From contig JAQAZP010000133.1 in assembly GCA_032127265.1 (NCBI GenBank), forward strand, positions 1 through 52,947: a stretch of DNA of 52,947 nt, given 5' to 3'. The position numbers and the translations under genes were made by a program. Origin of the DNA: JAQAZP01 sp032127265. GTDB lineage: Bacteria > Acidobacteriota > JAQAZP01. Positions 18,807 to 26,522 of the stretch are shown piece by piece (position 1 is the stretch's first letter; every line of letters begins with the position of its first letter). Below the pieces are notes generated by a model. The model ran no database searches. It was not told where the DNA came from and worked only from the letters and a program-made list of their open reading frames with translations.

Positions 18807-18830
18807 GTGTGGCGGCTGCCGGTCAATCCT

Positions 18831-19976
18831 CTACTGACTGAGCCCTGAAAACGGGAGAGAGGTGACCTCCGGCCCAAGCGGGAGCACCGTGTCGCCGGGA
18901 TGTATTACATAGCCTGGTATCGTCTTCCCCTTCAAGTCTTGCCTGAGCGAGAGGACCCCCGCCGCCATTGCCCGGTTCGGTGTCGATGAAAGTTTGATCT
19001 CCATCGGGACCAGTTTGCCTGCCGACTCGAGGAGAAGGTCCACTTCCCTTCCCGAGGACGTGCGCCAGAAGTGGAGCCGTGGTTTCTCACCGCGATGGGC
19101 GATGGTCTTGTATATCTCCGTGATCACTGCCGTTTCGAAAATCGCTCCTCCCAGCGGTCCGGACATGGCATGCTCGGGATTCTTCAGTCCAGTCAGATGA
19201 CACAATGTCCCCACATCCATGAAGTAGATTTTCGGTGTCTTGACCAGCCGTTTCCCCACATTGGCGAAGTACGGCCGGAGGATGATCACCTGGAATGTAG
19301 CCTCCAGTATGGACAGCCAGGCTTTGGCGGTATTGACGGCCAGCCCGAGGTCGCGCGCCACATCGGTCAGGTTGAGAAGCTGGCCGCTGCGCGCCGCCAT
19401 GGTTTCCAGAAAACTCTGGAAGCTCGTCAGGTCACCGATCTGCCGCAGGTTGCGGACGTCCCTTTCGATGTATGTCTGCAGATAGCTGCTGTGCCAGAGT
19501 GCATGGTCGCGTCCGGGATCGAGAGCCGGCTCCGGGTAGAAACCGCGCAGAAAACCGGTCCAGAGCTCCGCGGGGGCAACAGCCCGGCATCTGATTTCCT
19601 CCTCCGACTCCCATGGAAAGACCGCGCCGGGCCTGCCTGCCAGTTCACCCATGGACATCGGAAGGAGCCGCAACATCGCCACCCGGCCGGCCAGCGACTC
19701 GGTAACCCTATCCATAAGCAGTAAATTCTGTGAGCCGGTTAGCACGTATCGGCCGCGTTCCCCGCGCCGCTCATCGATCCGCTCCTTGATATATGGAAGA
19801 AGATCCGGGGCCAGTTGCACCTCATCCAGGATCACCGGCGGAGAATTCAGATCGAGGAACCCCCTGGGATCCGCAGATGCCGCCGCCCGGACATCCGGGG
19901 GCTCAAGGGAAACATAGCGGTGACTGTCGCCAAAAAGGTGCCGGAGGGTTGTCGTTGCGGCTTCCTTGCGACGGGC
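18831..19976 (-). pseudogene. 5'-truncated DUF4143-type ATPase (AAA_14 + DUF4143)
   Basis: Reading on the minus strand, the frame opens after a stop at 19977-19979 and has no ATG before the Walker B region. Its translation includes LRHLFGDSHRYVSLEPPDV, ASADPRGFLDLNSPPVILDE and VLTGSQNLLL, typical of AAA_14 ATPases, followed by a full C-terminal DUF4143 region with VARDLGLAVNTAKAWLSILE and FWRTSSGREVDLLLE. The expected start and P-loop (GxRQxGKTT) are missing; the residues there read ARRKEAATTTLRHLF. A GTG at 19835 could begin a 334-residue product without ATP-binding capacity. A piece resembling the missing N-terminus lies on the plus strand at 21527-21607, so the gene was probably broken by a rearrangement. 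Confidence 0.75.
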
Positions 19977-20002
19977 TCAATTATGGAACAACACAAGGAT
20001 CA

Positions 20003-21319
20003 TCATGGACCAGGATCGGGGCGTTTCGCTTGAAGGGCCAAGAGCGCCGCGCGAAGATTCAGGCGCCCGCCGGAGACGACCTTGTCCTCGAACGCCGGAC
20101 GCTTGTCCGACAACATCATGATCCTCGTCTTGATATCCAGGAGGCTCCTGTTCGGGAAGCGGGCCTTGACCAGAGCCACCGCGCCCGCAACGAACGGGCA
20201 GGCTGCGGACGTGCCGGTTGCAAACCCGTAAGTGCCGCCGATCCAGGTGCTGTAGATGTTGGTCGCGGGTGCCGCGATGTCCACCGAGAGTCGCCCCCAG
20301 TTCCCGTAGAGTTCGTCCGTTTGACTGCTGCCCGCCACGGCGAACACCTCGGGGTAGGGAATGCTGGCCGGATAGAGGGGAACGATGTCGTTGTCGGAAC
20401 CGAAGTTCCCCGAGGCGGCCACGAAGAGCATGCCCTTTTTGACCCAGGCGGTGTGGATCGCATCCGCCAGGGGCACCACGTCGTTCCAGGAGTAACTGAT
20501 CACCCAGCTGTTGCTCGACAGATGGGCGCCGTTCTTCATGGCGTACTCGACTGCCCGGACCGCCCCGGCCACGTTTGCGTCACCGCTTGCGCTGATGAAT
20601 TTCACGGGCATGAGCCGGACCTTCCAGCACACGCCGGCCACGCCCAGGCCGTTGTCGGTCACGGCGGCCAGGATGCCCCCGCAGTAAGTGCCGTGGCCCA
20701 GATCGTCCGATGGGTCGCCATCCTCGTTGTAGAAGTCGTAGCCATGCACGTCGTCGACGTACCCGTTGCCGTCGTCGTCGATGCCGTTGTCGGGGATCTC
20801 ACCCGCGTTGGTCCAGATGTTGGCTGCCAGGTCGGGGTGGTCCAACTGGGCTCCCGAGTCGATCACGGCCACCACGATGTCGCTGGCTTCAGGCTGCAGA
20901 TCCCAGGCCTCCGGAGCGTCGATGTCCACGTCGGTCACCTGGTCGAGAGCCCACTGGTAGCCGAAACCGGGATCATCGGGATAGCCCTGGACGTGGACCA
21001 GGGCATTGGCGGTGGCGTAGGTGACGGACGGCAGGGATTCGAGAAGCCTGGCCGTGGCGCGCACGTCCGAGCCCGGCAACAGCTTGAGCAGCCAGATGTC
21101 CTGTTCGAACAGCCGCTCGTGACCCGTGGCGCCGACTATCCTCTCGAGAAAATCCAGGTCCGCGTCGCGGGCCTCCTCTACGCGCACGATGACCTGGTCC
21201 GCGACGTAGCTGCCAGTGGACACCGACACCTGGCCCCGTGCCGGACGGCCACCCGGGACGAGAGCGATTGAGGCGAAAAGCAGGACTCCGAGGGCAGGGA
21301 AACGGCGATATTGCGACAT
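20003..21319 (-). CDS. Exported subtilisin-family (S8) serine protease
   Basis: The 438-residue protein has a signal peptide (FPALGVLLFASIALVPGGRPA), a propeptide-like region (about residues 40-100, including VIVRVEEARDADLDFLERI) and a peptidase S8 domain with the full catalytic triad: Asp154 (VVAVIDSGAQLDHPDL), His209 (GHGTYCGGI) and Ser371 (GTSAACPFVAGA). Asn of the oxyanion hole is in ASGNFGSD. NGIDDDGNGYVDDVHGYDF is the calcium-binding-like loop often seen in bacterial subtilases. The start at the second methionine gives a standard signal peptide, with GGAG about ten bases upstream. It lies between the two halves of the decayed ATPase gene, so it may sit inside an inverted segment. Confidence 0.9.
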   Translation of the reverse strand: MSQYRRFPALGVLLFASIALVPGGRPARGQVSVSTGSYVADQVIVRVEEARDADLDFLERIVGATGHERLFEQDIWLLKLLPGSDVRATARLLESLPSVTYATANALVHVQGYPDDPGFGYQWALDQVTDVDIDAPEAWDLQPEASDIVVAVIDSGAQLDHPDLAANIWTNAGEIPDNGIDDDGNGYVDDVHGYDFYNEDGDPSDDLGHGTYCGGILAAVTDNGLGVAGVCWKVRLMPVKFISASGDANVAGAVRAVEYAMKNGAHLSSNSWVISYSWNDVVPLADAIHTAWVKKGMLFVAASGNFGSDNDIVPLYPASIPYPEVFAVAGSSQTDELYGNWGRLSVDIAAPATNIYSTWIGGTYGFATGTSAACPFVAGAVALVKARFPNRSLLDIKTRIMMLSDKRPAFEDKVVSGGRLNLRAALLALQAKRPDPGP

Positions 21320-21526
21320 GACCGAAATCTCCGGGGAGGGGAGCAAATCCAACGATTCTATGTATATGTATAGAGGTTCCCTTTTCCAGTGTCAAGAATA
21401 TCCCTTCGCGCGGGCCCGCGGTCCGGGTCGTTTACCCCTTCCGGTTCTCCGCTCCCCCGCCTCTCGAGGTCGATCCGCGTAATCAAACCACTTGTCACCG
21501 GACAATATCAAACATACGCTTTGAAT

Positions 21527-21607
21527 ATGCACGATAATAAAATGATAAAGAGCGATGCCCTCGACGCCATCAGGCAGCTCCTGAAGCAGTTTCCAGTGGC
21601 GGCTATC
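21527..21607 (+). pseudogene. Possible orphan N-terminal piece of a DUF4143-type ATPase
   Basis: Reading from ATG, the peptide contains SDALDAIRQLLKQFPVAAI. This resembles the segment that precedes the P-loop in AAA_14/DUF4143 ATPases, where it is normally followed by LGxRQVGKTTL. Here the frame runs into PRRP and a stop. It is on the opposite strand to the decayed ATPase body at 18831-19976, which lacks exactly this part. The assignment rests on about 20 residues and is tentative. Confidence 0.4.
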
Positions 21608-21651
21608 CCGAGGCGGCCCTGAAAGGCACCCCCAGGGAATATCGCCTCTGG

Positions 21652-21987
21652 ATGGACAACTACCGGGCGGAGTCAAAGATGCAAGTCCTCGCACTGATGG
21701 AGATTAAGACCGGAGACGAAGGGCAAAAACCGGATCCACAGGGCGGTCCGGACGAAGGTTCGAATTCTTTGCGATGGTGGAGGCGATCGAATAGAGTTCG
21801 AACCGGAGCTGAAGTGTCCATTAGTGTAACACTACTTGAGACCGAAGAACCGCCTCTTTACCAGCAAATCGCTGAGAATGCATCGCGTTTGAACCAGTTA
21901 GGCATGAACATGGAGGCAATTGCCCGACAGCTGAAAGTGGATGGAAAGACTGCGGTGAAAGCGTTGAAGTGGATCTCAGAAGAATGA
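21652..21987 (+). pseudogene. Helix-turn-helix fragment, possibly from a recombinase or transposase
   Basis: The open frame has an unconvincing first half that runs through the ssrA-like repeat. Its last 45 residues look real: PPLYQQIAENASRLNQLGMN followed by MEAIARQLKVDGKTAVKALK, a short helix-turn-helix of the type found at the end of recombinase- or transposase-like proteins. No ribosome binding site supports the ATG. The surrounding DNA is lower in GC than the core genes. I interpret it as the 3' remnant of a mobile-element gene. Confidence 0.4.
21757..21785 (+). repeat. Imperfect copy of the ssrA 3' end (att-like repeat)
   Basis: This 29-bp sequence matches 24709-24737, which spans the last 11 bases of ssrA and its 3' flank, at 26 of 29 positions and in the same orientation. 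Further similarity to the T-arm follows with a short deletion. Integrative elements commonly use the tmRNA 3' end as an attachment site and leave such a copy at the far end. The bounded segment holds the Fic and DUF6880-like genes. Confidence 0.6.
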
Positions 21988-22030
21988 CTGTTCAACAGTC
22001 TCGATTCAAAGCGTATTGATTGAATTTTCT

Positions 22031-23377
22031 TCAGTTCTCATACCGTGACCAGAAACTGGTCTTGCGGCCATGTTTCAAGCGCAGCCGCTCGTGATAGCTA
22101 TGATGATCTTCCAAACCCCGCCAGTCGGGAACCGATCCCTCCAGACCATCAAGCCGCTTCAGATACCGCACCCCGTGATGATAGGTTTTCGTCTGTCCCC
22201 GGCGAAGAATCGAGTCGAGAAGCGCACGGTATATCAGCGAAGCAGCAAGAGCACGCTGTTCTGATTCCATCGTTTCAGCAAGAGGGAGCAGGAAGTCATA
22301 GAGATCGCCGTCAAGCTGATCAGCTCTCTCGATCAGGTATCGCTCCGCGTCATCGTACCGGCCGGATTTGATGAGGAATCGCGCATCGGTGAGCGACAGG
22401 TTTTCATCGTCGAGGATCTTGGCGACTTCCCCGGCTACTACCGCATCCCGCTTCTCCTCGCCAATGAACGCCAGTAATCGCCGCAGTGAACCGGTGGAGC
22501 GGCGGCGCTGAAACATTTGCCAGGCCACATGTATCTGCTTTTCCTTCTCTCCACGCGCGCCGTGAATATCAAGGAGTAATTGGTCCCGCTCATCCTCCAT
22601 GAAGGTGCCGTCTTCCGGGATCCGCTCCATCCATGACAGGGCGGAATCGGCATTCCCGCTCTTCAGATAGACCCGGGCAATGTCCACACAGGCCGCCGTT
22701 GACGGTTTACCCCACGAAGCCAGTCGCGTCTTCTCGAAAAGTTCAGCATCCTTGATCTGATCGGCCAACGATTCGATGAGGCGCAACCAGTGCCGCTTTT
22801 TGTATTCGTCACATTCCCTGTCGGCGAGCGCCTGGAGTCGCGAAATCATCTTGCGAATGTCCGGCTCTGGCAGATACGCCACCGCATGATCGATCAGCCT
22901 GTCCCGCACGCCGTAATCGTCGACCCGGTTGACCTTGAGCAACAGGTTCACGAGCCACTTCTTGTCGGCGCAGTTCGAGGCAAACTCCCCGAACAGGTCC
23001 GAGGCACTGAAACGGTATACATCGCCGACATGGCCGCTCGAGTCATCACACCGTCCCAACGTGCCCTTGTCGGTCTCGAAAAACGACGCCACCAGTTCGA
23101 CACCCTGGACAGGATCTTTCACGACCACCCTGATATCCCCAAGCAGAGATTCCAGGTCGCGGGCCAACCCGGCGGACTCGCCCCAATGGACGAATCGTCG
23201 TGAACGCTTCAACCCGGCCAGCCTGGCCTTGATTCGCCGGACATTCTCCCCGGGGGTCGATACAAGGCGATCCACCAGGGCTTCAGCTTCATCTATGCGG
23301 CTTGCCAAATCCAGGAGCGCATCTGCCAGCGTTTCTGCACCCAGATCCGTGAGTCGCTGTTTTGTGTCCCTGGTCAT
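22031..23377 (-). CDS. DUF6880-like helical-repeat protein encoded with Fic
   Basis: The 448-residue protein is almost wholly helical, with TPR-like stretches such as ACVDIARVYLKSGNADSALS and SLTDARFLIKSGRYDDAERY. Its C-terminal signature, SLIYRALLDSILRRGQTKTY, HHGVRYLKRLD and LKHGRKTSFWSRYE, is what I associate with the DUF6880 family of unknown function; I could not confirm this by search. There is no signal peptide. Its ATG is three bases after the stop of the Fic gene, so the two are co-transcribed and probably work together. It could be a substrate, regulator or partner of the AMP-transferase. Confidence 0.65.
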   Translation of the reverse strand: MTRDTKQRLTDLGAETLADALLDLASRIDEAEALVDRLVSTPGENVRRIKARLAGLKRSRRFVHWGESAGLARDLESLLGDIRVVVKDPVQGVELVASFFETDKGTLGRCDDSSGHVGDVYRFSASDLFGEFASNCADKKWLVNLLLKVNRVDDYGVRDRLIDHAVAYLPEPDIRKMISRLQALADRECDEYKKRHWLRLIESLADQIKDAELFEKTRLASWGKPSTAACVDIARVYLKSGNADSALSWMERIPEDGTFMEDERDQLLLDIHGARGEKEKQIHVAWQMFQRRRSTGSLRRLLAFIGEEKRDAVVAGEVAKILDDENLSLTDARFLIKSGRYDDAERYLIERADQLDGDLYDFLLPLAETMESEQRALAASLIYRALLDSILRRGQTKTYHHGVRYLKRLDGLEGSVPDWRGLEDHHSYHERLRLKHGRKTSFWSRYEN

Positions 23378-23380
23378 CCG

Positions 23381-24550
23381 CTACCTATCCAGCGGTTCAG
23401 TGCCCCGGCTCATGATCTCGATATACTCCGGGTAGCTGAACAGCCGATTTCGCTTGCGGGCGGTGAGTTCAGTGACGACACCAAGCCGTTCCAGGTGGCT
23501 CAGGGCCTTGTTGACCGTGGCCGGCGTAAGACCGGTCTTTTCCACCAGCCAGTTGGACGTGGCGATGGGCCGCTCCATCAATACCCGGTGCACCCGCAGG
23601 GCGGTGGTCGCCGCACGGCCAATCCCACTGATTTTGTCACGATCTTGACTGGAGAGGTCGAGAAGCTGCCGGGCCGTTTCCACCGCCTGATTGGCGGTGA
23701 CGATAACCGCCTCGGCAAAGAAGTCGAGCCAGGCCTCCCAGTCGCCGGTCAAACGAACGGTTGTGAGCAACTCGTAGTAATACTGCCGGTGGGTCTTGAA
23801 ATAGAGGCTCAAATAGAGCATCGGCTTCCGCAGCACCTCTTGATCGCAGAGCAGAAGCGTGATCAGCAATCGGCCCAGACGGCCATTCCCGTCGAGAAAG
23901 GGGTGGATCGTCTCGAACTGCACGTGCGCCAGGGCCGCTTTCAGCAGCGCCGGTGTCGGTTCGGGTTGGTTGTGCAGGAATCGTTCGAGTGCGCTCATGC
24001 ACTCCGGCACTTCCGCTGCCGGCGGCGGCACGAAGGCGGCATTGCCGGGCCGGGAGCCGCCGATCCAGTTCTGGCTGCGCCTGAACCGGCCTGGGGTCCG
24101 GCTGCTGCCTCGTCCCTTGCTTAGCAGAATGCCGTGTATTTCCCTGAACAATCTTAGAGATAAGGGAAGTCCTTCCGTCAACCGGCGCAGACCATGGTCA
24201 AGTGCGGCAACATAGTTGCTGACTTCACGCACATCATCCAGCGGTACACCCGGCTTCTGGTCCAATTCGTAGAGCAGCAGGTCCGAAAGAGACGATTGAG
24301 TGCCCTCTATCATGGAGGACAACACCGCTTCCTTTCGAACATACATGTAGAGGAACAGTGACGTGTCGGGTAGCAGTGTCGAAACGCTGTCCAGCCGACC
24401 CAGCGCCAGGAGCCCCTGGTCGAACTTGCCGCGCAGCTCCGGCGTCCAATCAAGGAGTGGGCGTGGCGGCAGCGGAGCAGGGACAAAGGCCTGTGCCTGC
24501 TCACCCACCGTCGATATCGTCACGTATCGGCCCTGAAGCCCTCGATTCAC
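23381..24550 (-). CDS. Fic-family protein (probable AMP-transferase) with winged helix
   Basis: The 389-residue protein has an N-terminal Fic_N region, an inhibitory-helix motif SSMIEG (S78, E82, G83; [S/T]xxxE[G/N]), the catalytic motif HPFLDGNGRLGR (216-227) and a C-terminal winged helix (about 320-375: ATSNWLVEKTGLTPATVNKA). The inhibitory helix before the Fic core marks the class II layout, in which one protein holds its own brake. Fic enzymes usually transfer AMP from ATP to a hydroxyl side chain of a target protein. A GTG start is chosen: it has GAGGTG five bases upstream and no ATG fits. It leads a two-gene operon inside an ssrA-linked island. Confidence 0.88.
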   Translation of the reverse strand: MNRGLQGRYVTISTVGEQAQAFVPAPLPPRPLLDWTPELRGKFDQGLLALGRLDSVSTLLPDTSLFLYMYVRKEAVLSSMIEGTQSSLSDLLLYELDQKPGVPLDDVREVSNYVAALDHGLRRLTEGLPLSLRLFREIHGILLSKGRGSSRTPGRFRRSQNWIGGSRPGNAAFVPPPAAEVPECMSALERFLHNQPEPTPALLKAALAHVQFETIHPFLDGNGRLGRLLITLLLCDQEVLRKPMLYLSLYFKTHRQYYYELLTTVRLTGDWEAWLDFFAEAVIVTANQAVETARQLLDLSSQDRDKISGIGRAATTALRVHRVLMERPIATSNWLVEKTGLTPATVNKALSHLERLGVVTELTARKRNRLFSYPEYIEIMSRGTEPLDR

Positions 24551-24726
24551 CCGTCACCTCGAAAGTAAAATAAGCCATAATGTTATTTTACGTTAACCGT
24601 TAAAACTAAATTAGTGCATTGGGACGTCAAAAGCAAGTGAATTTTCCCCTTGTACATTCAATCGACAAGAAAATATGCAGGGAGGGACAAGGAAGGGCCG
24701 AAACTGCAGGTTTGGATTCTTTGCGC
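24551..24726. other. AT-rich control region of the Fic operon
   Basis: This gap has lower GC than its surroundings and contains an imperfect palindrome, TTTTACGTTAACCGTTAAAA (24586-24605), centred on GTTAAC. It could be an operator for the winged helix of the Fic protein, but that is only a guess. The right end holds the flank of ssrA. Confidence 0.35.
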
Positions 24727-24737
24727 TGGTGGAGGCG
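24709..24737 (+). repeat. ssrA 3'-end attachment-site-like repeat
   Basis: This sequence covers the 3'-terminal CCACCA-side bases of ssrA and 18 bases beyond. It matches 21757-21785 at 26 of 29 positions (mismatches T/C, G/A, C/A), consistent with an attL/attR pair. Confidence 0.6.
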
Positions 24738-25076
24738 GCGGGAATCGAACCCGCGTCCGAAGAAGGTCAGCGAAAAGCTTCTACATGCTTAGCTCGCCCT
24801 GTTTTCTCGCCCTGCAGAGCGGGAGCGAGCATGCACCCTGCAGAACCAGCCCGAGTTGTTTCGCAAGCCCCTTACGGACGTCGGGGGCCGGCTATCCTGC
24901 TAATGTCGTCCATCCCCCCACGCAGGAAAGGGAGGTGGACGGGATGCGTTAGCTACGCAGCCAGAGCCAACTGGTTGTCGGCAATTAAGTTTGTTTCCAC
25001 CTTTTTAACGAGGAGGGTGAAGACCTCGACATGCTACTCAACGCCTCCTCAACCCCGTCGAATCCAGTTCGCCCCC
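24727..25076 (-). ncRNA. ssrA: Transfer-messenger RNA
   Basis: On the minus strand the RNA begins GGGGGCGAACTGGATTCGAC, the hallmark tmRNA 5' end, and finishes with a T-arm (GCGGGTTCGATTCCCGC) and GCCTCCACCA. The terminal GGGGGCG pairs with CGCCTCC to form the acceptor stem. An internal frame ending with TAG at 24955-24953 encodes ETNLIADNQLALAA, a normal hydrophobic degradation tag; the exact resume codon (GTG at 25000 or just after) is uncertain. The product releases stalled ribosomes and tags their nascent chains. A sigma70 promoter lies just upstream. Confidence 0.96.
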
Positions 25077-25096
25077 GGGTGGGAAGTGTCACCAGT

Positions 25097-25125
25097 ACTA
25101 TAGGATTGCGCTTCGTCCCTGTCAA
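25097..25125 (-). promoter_or_regulatory. Sigma70 promoter of ssrA
   Basis: On the minus strand, TTGACA (25125-25120), 17 bases and TATAGT (25102-25097) place the start about 14 nt before the mature tmRNA 5' end. Confidence 0.8.
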
Positions 25126-25147
25126 TTGCTGATTTTCCTTTATATCG

Positions 25148-25176
25148 TTGACACGACTTGCCGGCCGCCATATATT
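25148..25176 (+). promoter_or_regulatory. Sigma70 promoter of the citrate lyase operon
   Basis: TTGACA (25148-25153), a 17-nt spacer and TATATT (25171-25176) form a near-consensus promoter. It diverges from the ssrA promoter, with the two -35 boxes only 22 nt apart, so the operon may be strongly and constitutively transcribed. Confidence 0.8.
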
Positions 25177-25274
25177 CCGCAGGTGGTCCGGTGGCCGGAC
25201 CTTTTTGCATTCAAGCGCATCAGGGGCTCCTGCGGTCCCTGTTCGAGGTCTTCCGGAACAAGGAGTACAAGACA

Positions 25275-26522
25275 ATGAACCCAACCGCCACAGCCGGGAG
25301 AAAGGGCCCCGATGTCCGCTCCGACTGCTGGGTGCAGATCCAGGCCCGGGAATCGGGGGGCCTGGAGATCAGGCTGCAGAGCAAGGTGGCGTCGATGTAT
25401 GGCGACTCGATCCGCCGCACGGCCGAGGAAACCCTCGGCGGTCTGGGCCTCGAGCACGCCGCGGTGGACCTGGTGGACAGCGGTGCGGTGCCCTTCGTGA
25501 TCATGGCCCGTATCGAGGCCGCTGCCCGCCGGGCCGGCCTCTACGAGGGGCCCGGCGTGCTGCCCGCAATGGACCCCTGCTGCACCTACGGCACCACCCG
25601 TGAACGCTTCCGGCGCTCGCGTCTCTACCTGCCCGGCAACGAGTCGAAGTTCATGCTCAGCGCCGGTCTGCACCAGCCGGACGGGATCATCCTCGACCTG
25701 GAAGACTCGGTGGCCCCGGCGGAGAAGGACGCCGCCCGGCTGCTGGTGCGCAACGCCTTGTGCCAGGTCGACTTCTACGGCGCCGAGCGGATGGTGCGCA
25801 TCAACCAGCTGCCCCTGGGTCTCGACGATCTGGAGGCGGTGGCCCCGTGCAACGTCCACGTGGTCCTGATCCCCAAGTGCGAGAGCAGGAAGCAGGTCAA
25901 GGCAGTGGACCGGCGTTGCCGCGAGCTGCTGGAGGCCGCGGGAAAACCCGAGGACGAGATCTTTCTCATGCCGATCATCGAGAGCGCCAAGGGGGCGATC
26001 AAGGCCTACAAGATCGCCAAGGCTTCGCCGCGGGTCATCGCCCTGGCCGTGGGCCTCGAGGACTACACCGCCGACATCGGCACCCAGCGCACCCTGGAGG
26101 GCCGGGAGAGTTTCTGGGCCCGCTGCCAGGTGGTCAACGCCGCCCGGGCCGCCGGCGTCTCGCCCATCGACACCGTCTTTTCCGACGTGGGCGACATGGA
26201 GGGGCTGCGGGAGAGCGTGCTGGAAGCCCGGGCCCTCGGTTTCGACGGCAAGGGCTGCATCCACCCACGGCAGATCCGGGTGATCCACGAGGCCATGGCC
26301 CCCGGCAGCAAGGAACTGGAGCGGGCGAAGACCATCGTTACGGCCTTCAACAAGGCCGAGGCCCAGGGTCTGGGTGTGGTCTCCCTGGGCAGCAAGATGA
26401 TCGACCCCCCGGTGGTCAAGCGGGCGCTGCGCTCGGTGCGGCTTGCCGTGGCCGGCGGGCAGCTGGAGGAGAACTGGCTGGAGGCGGAAGCGGGTTCGAG
26501 CCGCGGAGGTGACGGCAAATGA
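25275..26522 (+). CDS. CitD-CitE fusion: citrate lyase acyl-carrier and citryl lyase subunits
   Basis: The 415-residue protein joins two subunits that are normally separate. Residues 1-90 match the citrate lyase gamma (acyl-carrier) subunit: SKVASMYGDSIRRTAEETL is the conserved core, and Ser16 (in DVRSDCWVQI) is the likely attachment site of the phosphoribosyl-dephospho-CoA group. From about residue 113 comes an HpcH/HpaI aldolase-type CitE (RRSRLYLPGNESKFM, DGIILDLEDSVAPAEKD, LMPIIESAKGAI, CIHPRQIRVIHE). CitE cleaves citryl-thioester to oxaloacetate and acetyl-thioester. AAGGAG precedes the ATG. The stop overlaps the start of the CitF gene (ATGA). Confidence 0.88.
   Translation: MNPTATAGRKGPDVRSDCWVQIQARESGGLEIRLQSKVASMYGDSIRRTAEETLGGLGLEHAAVDLVDSGAVPFVIMARIEAAARRAGLYEGPGVLPAMDPCCTYGTTRERFRRSRLYLPGNESKFMLSAGLHQPDGIILDLEDSVAPAEKDAARLLVRNALCQVDFYGAERMVRINQLPLGLDDLEAVAPCNVHVVLIPKCESRKQVKAVDRRCRELLEAAGKPEDEIFLMPIIESAKGAIKAYKIAKASPRVIALAVGLEDYTADIGTQRTLEGRESFWARCQVVNAARAAGVSPIDTVFSDVGDMEGLRESVLEARALGFDGKGCIHPRQIRVIHEAMAPGSKELERAKTIVTAFNKAEAQGLGVVSLGSKMIDPPVVKRALRSVRLAVAGGQLEENWLEAEAGSSRGGDGK

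Noticed and set aside
24586..24605. TTTTACGTTAACCGTTAAAA as a binding site of the Fic protein's winged helix
   Set aside because: The symmetry is imperfect and occurs only once, so it cannot be told from chance AT-rich sequence; it is mentioned only as a possibility in the control-region entry.
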